Source: Watersipora subatra
Lineage: Eukaryota; Bryozoa; Gymnolaemata; Cheilostomatida; Watersiporidae
DNA: 64,000 bases
Assembly (NCBI RefSeq): GCF_963576615.1
Contig: NC_088714.1
Span: forward strand, 36,125,143 to 36,189,142
Reading direction: 5' to 3'
The notes beneath the pieces are model-generated. The model saw only the letters and a program-made list of their open reading frames with translations. It had not been told where the DNA came from and made no database searches. Positions 38,867 through 48,700 of the stretch are shown here, one piece after another. A program made the translations under genes and the position numbers. Within the stretch, counting starts at the first letter, position 1, and every line of letters begins with the position of its first letter.

Positions 38867-39793
38867 GTTGTTGCTCTTCTGTTTTAGTTTGCGGTTGGCT
38901 GTGAGGCGATTCGACCTTGAGTGATGGAGAAGATTGCTCTTCAACGGTGTTAGGTTTCATATCAACAGGTTCATACTCTTCACCTTTTTCATCACCACTT
39001 TCCATGTCGTCTCCGCCTTCACTCCCTTTCGTCTTTGCACGTTAAACCTTTTCTGTCGACGCAAATAGCAACAGTTTTCAAACATGTTTCCAGAATCGGG
39101 ATGTGGAGTCCAGTAACTACCTTTTCCGGGTCTGTTCGTGGCACTTTCCTAAACCAGTCATTAAAACTCAATGAGCGTCGAATGGAATTCTAGCATCTTT
39201 GCTAATTTTGTCGATAAAAAGGAAATAGTTCCATAACGAATTGATAAATTTCGATGAGAGTGCACATCTTGTTAGGGCTCTGTTGTATCGACATAGTAAT
39301 GAACTATATGTAGCTATATGGTGGCTTGGCATGAGTATACGATCGACGATAGGTTTTTTCGCGTGCCCTGTTTATTGCTTGAGCTCTGTTCATGTCCATT
39401 TTCATTGGTATCATAACGGATTGGTTCATAGGTGACATGGGTCCGGCATGCATAGAATCCATTGGAGGCATTGCTCCCATTTGTGTCATGGAGTTCATAT
39501 GTCCTGGCATGTTCATTCCTAAAACATGAACAAACAAATTAAAATGATGTCATAACGGCCAAAGAGAACATAGTTTACTACCTTCACTATGCTGATGCAT
39601 GTTGACACTAGTAGGAATACAGGAGCTTGGTCTCAAAAAGTATTAGGTGACAGAACTAAATCGACATCGGAAGGGTGGCGTATCAGGTTCAACTCGCCTC
39701 TCAAGATAGTCATCTGTTTTCCAAGTGAGATCCTACTCAATTACAGAACATGCTAATAGATTATTTCAGAAAAAATACACAGACTGGATGGCT
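38867..39793 (-). pseudogene. FoxA partial duplicate, decayed
   Basis: About 927 bp matching 26044-26990, i.e. the forkhead exon from its acceptor to about two-thirds of its length, plus about 255 bp of the adjoining intron. Since intron sequence is included, it arose by DNA duplication, not retroposition. The frame still reads through MSPMNQSVM and [14 protein letters not shown], then meets a stop. Two more stops replace Gln codons in the segment equivalent to NQQRWQNSI (where the Trp is also lost). Deletions of 7 nt and 13 nt shift the frame near PRTPD and the RRKGEHKG region. The coding end with HPFSINSLM is absent, and so is exon 1. It cannot make a FoxA protein, although nucleotide identity remains high, so the copy looks fairly recent. 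Confidence 0.94.
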
Positions 39794-41157
39794 ATTTTTA
39801 GAGTGGAACACATGAAGGTGAATTAATGAGATACATAACTAAACAAAACTCTATAGATTTGAATAGACAATAATTACAAGCAAATATTGCCTGTTAAAGT
39901 TATGAATGCACGTTATGTAATATTGCTGAAAAGTTATGAATGCCATACAAAAATGTTGAAATATGTTCTATATACATGTAATTTTCTATTGCTCATTCAT
40001 ACAGACACGAGTTTGGAGTTCAAACCATAAAGTTTAGCCATTATTTAAAAAACTGCCAAACATAGGAAGCGCATAACAATTATGCTGATTTCTAGCATCT
40101 TCAAAACAGTAGTTCAGTTCACACGACAATAAAACGCAAAAAGTAGTTTTCCATGTCAACTTAGATATTTACATTTTTCAAATGTAAATTTATCCGTTGC
40201 TAGTAGTGGAAGATTTTCATTCTCCCCTAGCATAGAAGTTATAAGGTATTTATTATTTAATCAGAGATAAATTTGGGCTTTTCCTTTTTATGATGAGGTT
40301 GAAGTAGTATAGTTACCAGGCATTTGAAAAAAATTATACCGATCCTGTTAACTGTTTGTAATTCTCCTGATCAGACAGGTTTTTTTCTCGACGTTTTATT
40401 TTTTGTTGTGACTTAGTTTTCAGAGCAGTGTTTTGGAAACTTCCCATTTTTTAAAATTTCTGCAAGCGTTTTTAAAACAACCAAAAGCTGCATCTGTTTT
40501 CTTTTTTGTTACAAATAAACAGGAAGAGATATAACAAGCATTCTTCAAACAACAAGAGCGAAAAAATGAATAAAATTTCTTTTGAGGGAATGGCATATAA
40601 AGTGAACCAAACGACCTATGGCGCATAGAAGGCAATGATAAATTGAAAAGGTATGGCTTCTATCTACATTGCTGTATAGACAAGTTTAGCAGCGAAAATT
40701 GTGTAGTGACTTGTGACTGTAGGAATAACGACCCCTAACTTGTTGTGTACCACTTTTTGAAGATCATTTCTTAACACGCATGGAGGGTATACCAAAGATC
40801 GAGACACAGAAGCAGCCAACTTTCAAACACTGCCGTTCACAACAAATTTAAATTTACTCTGTGCTATTGAATCAGCTGGCTTGTTAGAAATGCCAGACCA
40901 ATTAGGAATAGAGTATCTTTTTAGAATGATCGAAAGAGACCTTAGTTTAAGAGTTTGGATCTGAGGCGAGCACTGATATGAGAAGTTCTCTTGTACCTTC
41001 AATTTTTTTTATACACTCACCGTTCATTTACTGGCCACAAAGATCAACTTCAGCCCATTGGCATAATGTGAATGAAAACAGACCGACACTTCTGTCATAT
41101 AAAAAACTATTATGCCAAAAACCTTTATTTAGAAGTTGAAGAGTGGCTCTCCATGAC
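39794..41157. other. Non-coding, no supported gene
   Basis: No family-like exon found. A 71-codon minus frame at 40420-40635 has no supporting signals. Confidence 0.6.
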
Positions 41158-41898
41158 ATGTTAGAAAATCTCTGGAAACTAGCAGGACTTAGTTCAGACG
41201 TTGTATGTTCATCTGCTCTCTTTAAACTAGCAGGACTTAGTTCAGATGTTGTATGTTCATCTGCTCTCTATAAACTAGCAGGACTTAGCTCAGACGTTGT
41301 ATGTTCATCTGCTCTCTATAAACTAGCAGGACTTAGTTCAGATGTTGTATGTTCATCTGCTCTCTTTAAACTAGCAGGACTTAGCTCAGATGTTGTATGT
41401 TCATCTGCTCTCTTTAAACTAGCAGGACGTAGCTCAGATGTTGTATGTTCATCTGCTCTCTTTAAACTAGCAGGACTTAGCTCAGATGTTGTATGTTCAT
41501 CTGCTCTCTATAAACTAGCAGGACTTAGCTCAGATGTTGTATGTTCATCTGCTCTCTTCAAACTATCAGGACTTAGCCCAGATGTTGTATGTTCATCTGC
41601 TCTCTTTAAACTAGCAGGTCTTAGCTCAGATGTTGTATGTTCATCTGCTCTCTTTAAACTAGCAGGACTTAGCTCAGACGTTGTATGTTCACCTGCTCTC
41701 TTTAAACTAGCAGGACTTAGCTCAGATGTTGTATGTTCATCTGCTCTCTTTAAATTATCAAGACTTACATGTAGCTCCAACGTTGTATGTTCATCTGCTC
41801 TCTATAAACTATCAGGACTTATCTCAAACGTTGTATCTTCATCTGCTTTCTTTGCTTCTTACAATCTAAAATATTTTCTCTTTAAGCATAAGATTTAA
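41158..41898 (+). repeat. 48-bp in-frame minisatellite, 14 units; open reading frame
   Basis: Fourteen units of 48 nt, so the frame is kept. From an ATG at 41158 the plus strand is open for about 246 codons, with 16-residue repeats of the form LAGLSSDVVCSSALFK. Differences include silent AGT/AGC and GAC/GAT changes, F/Y swaps, and a few replacements (L to R, S to P, A to S). The last two units are degenerate and the frame ends KYFLFKHKI. The opposite strand is also partly open (RADEHTTSELSPASLK), so openness alone does not prove coding. There is no recognisable domain, signal peptide or splice partner. Most likely a non-coding minisatellite, but a repetitive protein exon is not excluded. Confidence 0.9.
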
Positions 41899-43378
41899 CA
41901 TGTAGTATTTTATTTTTTGAATTAATGAAATCAAATAATTATAGTCTGATTGAAGCCATAACTGAGAGTTCAATATATAGTATAGTTGTAAAGATTGTAT
42001 GAAGGCAGAAAATGTGACAAGTAGTTTTGCCAAAACATGATGCAAAACATTACTTTTAATAGAAGGCCAACCTACTTTATATAAACAATTATTGGACTTT
42101 CCGCATTGTAAGGCGAATTTGAAAGCCTAAAACTTTACAAAAAATCAACTGTGTGCCCTCTACTACAGTGCGCTCTGTGTGTGGATGGAGTTGTAAAATC
42201 TGTTGCGTGCCTTCAGTAAGTGCCATACGATACCCACTCAGCTGATCATTTCTTGATATAACAACAGAAACTCTTGCTTAGTATGCAGCAGCGGTACGCT
42301 GCTAATTGCTAATCGGTTGTTTAAAAAACCTAAAATGACATCATCGAGCGACACGCTTATTAGGCTCAGTTAACGCTGTGAGGCAATGGTGGGCAAGTTA
42401 TGCCACCATATGACGGTTGAGTGTGGATGCATGGGCTAAGGAAAAGCCAACCTCTATTGCCAGAACTTTTGCGAAAGCCGTCGCCAATGTTGACCTGCAA
42501 CCAGCTGGCGAGTCTGACTCGCCAGCTGTGGCCCAGTCAAATTTTTTATATTAACTTACCCAATAAAGTTATCTAAGTTTACTGTTTCACTTTTATTGCT
42601 GGTTGTACATATGCTTTAAAATGTGCTTTATAATATGGTGGGGTTTATATATTGATTAACCACAAAAATAGACAACGGAATTGAGAATGCCAAAACGTAT
42701 GATACAAAAAAGGTACTATATATGTATGTACAAATCTATTTTAAATTGATTCCATTTTCTCTTTAAACTGTTATGTACTGTCGAAGTCCCAGGCAACATC
42801 TGTACTATGCCACCATCTAAGTTTTTTACTAGATTTTTAGACCCGGTCAGCACTGAAGGAAACATGTTACAAAAATGACATCGATATAGCAATATTCCTT
42901 GTTTGAAAAGTCCAATTTGCAATAAGTACTTTTTTTGGTAGCAAGATACAAAAATGGAAAAGTATATCATCTCCAAAAGAAGAGCCTTGACATTCTCTCT
43001 CCGTTCGGTCAGACAAAGACAGTACAATATCTCATTTTTACATTCGTACCAGTATCGAAAGGTACCAGTATCGCCGTATTCATAGTTTTGAAGGATAGCT
43101 TCTGCTGGAACAGTCACCTTTTTTACACACACACGCACGCACTTCTATGCAAGAATTGTTATTATTAATTCAACATATTCAGGATTTTTATTTTGTTTTC
43201 TCAGCTCGTATTAATTGTACCATTACCGAATTATATTTTATTGCAATCGTAGCAAAACAGATTTAATTTAGCTATTACTTGCTAAATATTTCACATTTAC
43301 ATCTACACCTTTGTATAGTTGGTTTTTAATATATATATGACCTGCGCAAAACATTTTCCTCCTGGTATAAATTTTGAA
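41899..43378. other. Non-coding; one unexplained minus frame
   Basis: A 140-codon minus frame (42716-43138) reads for example GDTGTFRYWYECKNE and LTGSKNLVKNLDGG. It starts in a GT-rich simple repeat rather than at ATG and matches no family I know. It could be a decayed transposon fragment or chance. Nothing else is seen. Confidence 0.4.
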
Positions 43379-43574
43379 AGTTACAGTTGTTTGACAAAGT
43401 TTGAAAACCTCTACAGTTGTTATTTTCTCTCTTAATTTATTTAAACTACACACAACACTTTTCTCATATGTAGTTTGGAAGTTAGAACGGCAAATGTTGT
43501 TTTATGTTAAATACAAATTAATTTTTTGTCCAAAGACCTTTATTACCCAGGCAAAGCCGGGTTGTACAGCTAGT
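43379..43574 (+). mobile_element. Fragment of CTAGCTGT-end TIR element
   Basis: Closely similar to the right third of the element at 59414-60020 (shared TTACAGTTGTTTGACA, CTCTTAATTTATTT and TTATGTTAAATACAAAT) and ending in the same terminus, GCAAAGCCGGGTTGTACAGC-TAGT. The left part is missing or too diverged to follow. Confidence 0.75.
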
Positions 43575-43650
43575 CTTTATACAAATGTCATAGCCTAGAT
43601 CTTGCATCATGTATGTAAATAAAAGTATCTAAGCTAGAGGATCACACCTT

Positions 43651-44129
43651 CTACATTGCCATGTTTGATCCACTATTGAAAAGATCAAAACCTGTGAGTT
43701 TTACAGTCACGCACTGACCATGAAACCCCTCACTGCACTTAGGACTTGAGGAGACAAACTTAGACTGCAATTTTCCATAGTCATACGAGCATGATCTGCT
43801 GTTCCTCTTGTCCGAGTTGGGTTTCTCTTCTTTTCAACTGTCTGTTCCAGGCGTGATCACGCTTGAAAACACATAGTAGAACTTTTCTCCCTAAAAAAGT
43901 TCCATACCCTTTCTGAAGCTTGAAATGTTGTATCTATTGCATTTATTGTAAACCTGGCACCTGATTCTCCACGACAGCCATATAAATTCATTTTTAGTCT
44001 CAAAAGGTTTATATCAAGCTCATCATAGGAATGTTCAAAGCAAATTATGATTAGGCTGCCATGAAAAACAGTCACAAAATTGTGGCTTAGCGGCGGGAGA
44101 GTTCCACGATGGTGTGCCAAGCCAGACAA
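43651..44129 (-). CDS. Candidate terminal exons, unidentified gene
   Basis: Two minus-strand pieces join in phase 0. The upstream piece, ending at 43910 before a GTATGG donor, includes HNFVTVFHGSLIIICFEHS, YDELDINLLRLKMNLYG and GARFTINAIDTTFQASER. The second, 43764-43651, follows a TTGCAG acceptor and reads SKFVSSSPKCSEGFHGQ to DLFNSGSNMAM and a stop. The 5' limit of the first piece is uncertain: its open frame starts at a TTG, and an acceptor at CTAAG or GGCAG is possible. No family recognised. With the exon pair at 44537-44747 it could form one gene divergent from STN1, but that is inference. Confidence 0.33.
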
Positions 44130-44536
44130 GCAATTGATACTAATATTGACGTGGTTTTTGCAGATACAAAAAATCCCAGTTACCAGTCACATGGCTAGTG
44201 AAAGTCATTGTTATTATTTACTTGATCAGTTTTCGACATTGTTTTACAAGGTGTAATGCCACATTAGTGAGTTTCAGACCTACAATAGTATATGCCTGAA
44301 CCCCAACATAGCCCCACTTGACATTTCTCGAAACATACATGCACTGTACATACATATCTTTACAAGCCACATGCCATGCCCTTACACCTATCACTGAGCT
44401 ATTTCCAGTTAGTCAAGTGATTATGATTTAGAGATACATTAAAAATGATAGTCCTCACCTGAAAGAGGCATTCAAAAGCAAACATCCATGTCTGAGCATA
44501 ACCTATGATCCAATACCTTGGCAAACATACTGAACT

Positions 44537-44747
44537 TCATTTCTTCAAAATATTAAAAGCTTTTTGAATGGCTTCTCTGGTATCATACATTGTTATGAAT
44601 ATCGTTGCAACCTGCATACAATTAAAAAGCTTTCTTCATTGTTTAAGATGTCCAACTAGTGTGCTTGTATTAATATGTCAATTTTGGCACAATTACATCA
44701 CAAAAAGGAGTGTTGCCACTTTTGTGACACAACATTTTGAAGTACAC
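44537..44747 (-). CDS. Candidate exon pair, unidentified gene
   Basis: Minus-strand segment 44747-44697 follows TTTTTGCAAACAG and reads VYFKMLCHKSGNTPFCD up to a GTAATT donor in phase 0. Segment 44611-44537 follows GTATGCAG and reads VATIFITMYDTREAIQKAF plus NILKK and a stop. The joined peptide has a plausible alpha/beta pattern, but I cannot assign it. It lies about 1 kb from the STN1 start codon and points away from it, as a head-to-head neighbour would. Could be a coincidence of short frames and splice-like motifs. Confidence 0.33.
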
Positions 44748-45078
44748 CTGTTTGCAAAAAGGCATATACAATATGACAATAAGTGTATAGGCCAGATATA
44801 AAATAACATAATTAATGCGCAAACGATGTGCAAATTTATTTATAACACGTGTATAAACAGTGGGCACAATATGGGCACACTATCAGGCTTCATAAATCTG
44901 CGCAGTCACAATCGAAAGCCTACCACCACAATCGGCCTGTTACAAAGTAAGCGATAATATTAACAAGGAAAAAGAGAGGTGGAGTTTGAGATGTGAATAC
45001 TTCGTAATACCTGTAAAATAATTATGATAAATAGGCCTAATGAGCAATAAAAACACCCAGAAGAAACCAGTCCATCAC

Positions 45079-45134
45079 AGAAGGAGAACACAAAGTTCAA
45101 TAACAATTGTTGCTGAACTTGGTGTTCTCTTTCT
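45079..45134. repeat. 28-bp-arm inverted repeat
   Basis: AGAAGGAGAACACAAAGTTC and onward pairs with GAACTTGGTGTTCTCTTTCT around a central CAATTG, with about 25 of 28 positions complementary. It lies upstream of STN1 in the presumed divergent intergenic region. Confidence 0.8.
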
Positions 45135-45528
45135 GAAATAGACTAGTATGTATGCAAGCCATGCAAGGGCTTCTATACAGACTAGTGGTGCACTGGCTGC
45201 TGTTTAATCAACTCACAACAATGCTCCACTCAACAACTACTCACCTCAGCTCGGGCTGGCGGTGAAATGATTATATAATATATTACTCAACGATACACCA
45301 CTTCAAGCCAACAATACACCGTCCAAACTTAACAATATACCACGCTTAATTAACAATAAAAATGATGCATTATGCAATCTACGCATTAGTTATGTATGAT
45401 CATTATTTTCGCAATCCTTTCAGTACTTGCAGGTCGGACGAGAAAGAAATACGCGGGTTGTAGCGAGTCAGAGAGGAAAAACTTTTAGGACAAAAACGGG
45501 AAATTTTCTACCGTATACCGTAGCGCCC

Positions 45529-45656
45529 ACGGGCTAACCGAATTCCAACACGCAAGGATTTTCGCCACGCACATACAAAACAAAAACAACATTTTGTTGT
45601 TTTTGTTTTGTATGTGCGCGGCGAAAATCCTTGAGTGCGTGACCCGGCTAGCCCGT
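45529..45656. repeat. About 60-bp-arm inverted repeat upstream of STN1
   Basis: Left arm 45529-45590 and right arm 45596-45656 are nearly complementary, with only a 5-nt spacer. Inner arms (CATACAAAACAAAAACAAC and its complement) are exact, and AAGGATTTTCGCC pairs further out. The arms differ by small indels near the outer ends (ACGGGCTAACCG versus CGGCTAGCCCGT). Its centre lies about 170 bp from the STN1 ATG, so the cruciform-prone sequence is within the likely promoter. Confidence 0.9.
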
Positions 45657-45759
45657 AGTCCCGCCTTAAGACTTTTCAGATAAGAACTATATTTTGTCGA
45701 GTGAGCAGAACGTACCTGGAACGGATACTCTATTGAGTACTAATTAAAGAGAATCCTGA

Positions 45760-48700
45760 ATGGATTTATTAGAATGTGGCAAACAGCCTTCATTTCTTCT
45801 CTATAACAAGTTGCTTATAGCCTACATACATCGAACGGTTGCCGTGAAAAATGGTAACAAATGCTATCACTCACTCAACTCATTTGTACTGTTAAGTATA
45901 CAAGTTTATTTCTTTACGGCATATATAAAAATATATATTTGGGTCTATTTTGCAGTTGCTACTCATACTCCAATGAATTCTAGCAAATTAAGTACATATT
46001 TGAATTTTGTACTCGAACAAAGTAATAGAAAATTATTGGTATAATCCATGTATGTCCAACATTCACCTTGTTAGGGGCATACCTGCCAACTCTCACACAT
46101 TGGGCGTGAGACTCACGCAATTGCCCCATGCCTCGCGCATCTCACTCCCGTGTCACGCAATTGTCCCTTTTACCCAAGCAAACCTGCTTTTTGCCCCAAT
46201 CTTCAAGTAGTAATCATATACTTACTACTAATAAACAACTTTGTATAAACATATTTGTGGCATTCTCATCTATCAATAACCTCCACCTCCAGGACATGTA
46301 GTTTCTATATGGAGTTATATTATCTTTCGCTGTGGTGTTTTTATACGCTATGAAAATTTACCCCATTTATCAAATCCTCACATTTTCATTGCCTCCAAAA
46401 TAGACTCTCACTCCTTTCCCCACTCCAGGGTTGGCAGGTCTGTTAGGGGGGATGTGGAGAAATTATGTTATGCATAACTAATCTGAATTCATGCACAACA
46501 TCAGTGTTGAAATCGCTTGTCATATTATTCTACTTTGACTATGTTTAGTTTGTGCACTTCTGCACTAAACTAATTTAATTACCTATTACTGGTTCAGGTA
46601 TAAGTAAAGGTGTTAAGCTGTTAGAAGCAATACTGATATTTACCAGCAAAATTTATTTCTTTATTATATAAGTCCAACAATTAAAATAAACAACTAACAA
46701 AATTCTGAACAATAATATGACAAGAGGTGATGACAAGAGGTGACAACAATAATGACAAGAGGTTAAACTTGCTAATAAAAGTTACACTCTTACTCGAACG
46801 GTGTTTGCTCGGTCTATACGGCTGTGAGTTTCGATAATCAGATGAGAGTCATGGCAGTCCTTATATGTAGAGGCTCAGTAGTTGAAATAGAGAGGTAAAA
46901 GAGGATCAGCTGATGATGGCGAAGGAGGCTCTATAGGTAGAGAAAGGGTAGAGGCTCCAGAGGCAGAGGAAAGAAAGATGAAGGCTCCAGAGGGTGGGGA
47001 GAGGCTCCTCAGCAGGCAGAAGAGCGAGGGTTCAAGGAGGCCCTCAGGAAGAGAGAGGGATGGAGATAGAGATGCTGAGTCATTGGAGCTGTCCTCTTTT
47101 GTAGATGACTGGCATGTGGGATGGCTAGCCTGTGGGTGTAGGTGGAGTGTTAAGGTTCAATGCTTTATGTTAGGAGTGTGAAAATATCTTGTTTGCGTAA
47201 GTATTCAGCTGGTACGCGTGATGTTGACATGTAGGGTGGAGCTGGTGACTTATTTCTGGTATCTAGGTCATGTTTGACAAGAGTGGCAGATCTGTATGTG
47301 ACTCATTTGATTCGTCTCTAATGTTTCTCTGGTTGTTTTTTGGTGATGGTGGTTGGTAGGTTTAATTGCATTGACTTCCCTTTGGCATGTTCTCCATCTG
47401 GTGTTGACGCAATTTCTATGATTGATTATTCCAATTTTGAAGTTTCTAATTTGCTTTTGACATTTTCTAATTATTGAATCTTTTGATGACTTTGGGCGTC
47501 TTGCTGTTTGTACGTATGATATGCTTATCCTGTGGTCTGGCTGCATTCCCTATTGGTATGTTTTTTTTGCAGTATTTTCATACAACAACCTTAAAGGTTT
47601 ACTTGCAACAAAATTCACATTACAGTACACATTACAGTCGCCTTGGTTCAGGTATGCACACTTCAGTTGCTTCACTTCAGGTATGCACACTTCAGCTGCT
47701 TCACTTCAGGTATGCACACTTCAGGTATGCACGCTTCAGTCGCTTCAAAAGCTTTAGTTTACTTTTTACCTAATCATTTATTAACACTTACCGTACTTTT
47801 AAAAGTTGACTAGCGACAAAATTCGCATTACAGCTGTTCGGTATCAAAAGATTCACCATGTCGTACTCTGTTGTGTGGTAGGTGCAAAATATGTGAAAAT
47901 GTGATTACAAGCTTTTAAAAGCTCAAAAATGAACAGGTAATCGCCACCATCACGAAACCACCGTAGATTTGAATCAGTTTATTTCTCTGACGTACTCAAA
48001 CATTGTGGTTATTGTTTTGACACATGATGCTATCACGTGAAATTAAAGGCCATTAAAAGGCTCAATGTAAAATGTTTCGTAACGCTAGTTTATGACAAAC
48101 ACTTTGGGTTCTATAGGGAAGCACTGTCAAATATAGATGCTGCTACTTTACAGTTTCGTTTCAGCCTTGTTTAATCATCTAGTCGTAATCTGATCATGTG
48201 ACCCATATTTCCTGCCAAATGGCGCGAACAATTTCTGCAGCATTTTTCGTCTATCACAGGTGACCAACAGGCTCTTCATGTTTAGCAGAGGATGATATGC
48301 ACTCCTTTGAGCTAAGGTTAAAAAGTTAAAACAAATTTTCACAGTAGGTTTTCAGATATTTGTGCTCAAAATGACAGCATTACAATGAGGAGGATGAAAT
48401 AGACCCATAAAGACAATAGACATTGTTTTATTAAATGCGTGAAATATATTTGTGAAAATATTTCGACGAATGAGGTTGCATGAAAGTGTAAACAGAAGCC
48501 ATCGTGTTCAACTACGTCCCATTTGAGCTGTTTTGAAAAGGGATTTCAATCTACGACGTTTTCGTGATGGCTACAGTTAACTGTTTGTTTTTGAGCTTTT
48601 AAGAGCTTGTAATCACATTTTCACATATTTTGCATCTACAACACAGCAGAGTAAGATGTGGTGAATCTTTTGATACTAAATAACTGTAATGTGAATTTTG

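Noticed and set aside
42716-43138. 140-codon minus frame
   Set aside because: Starts in a GT-rich microsatellite at a non-ATG codon and shows no recognisable motif; kept only as a note in the region entry.
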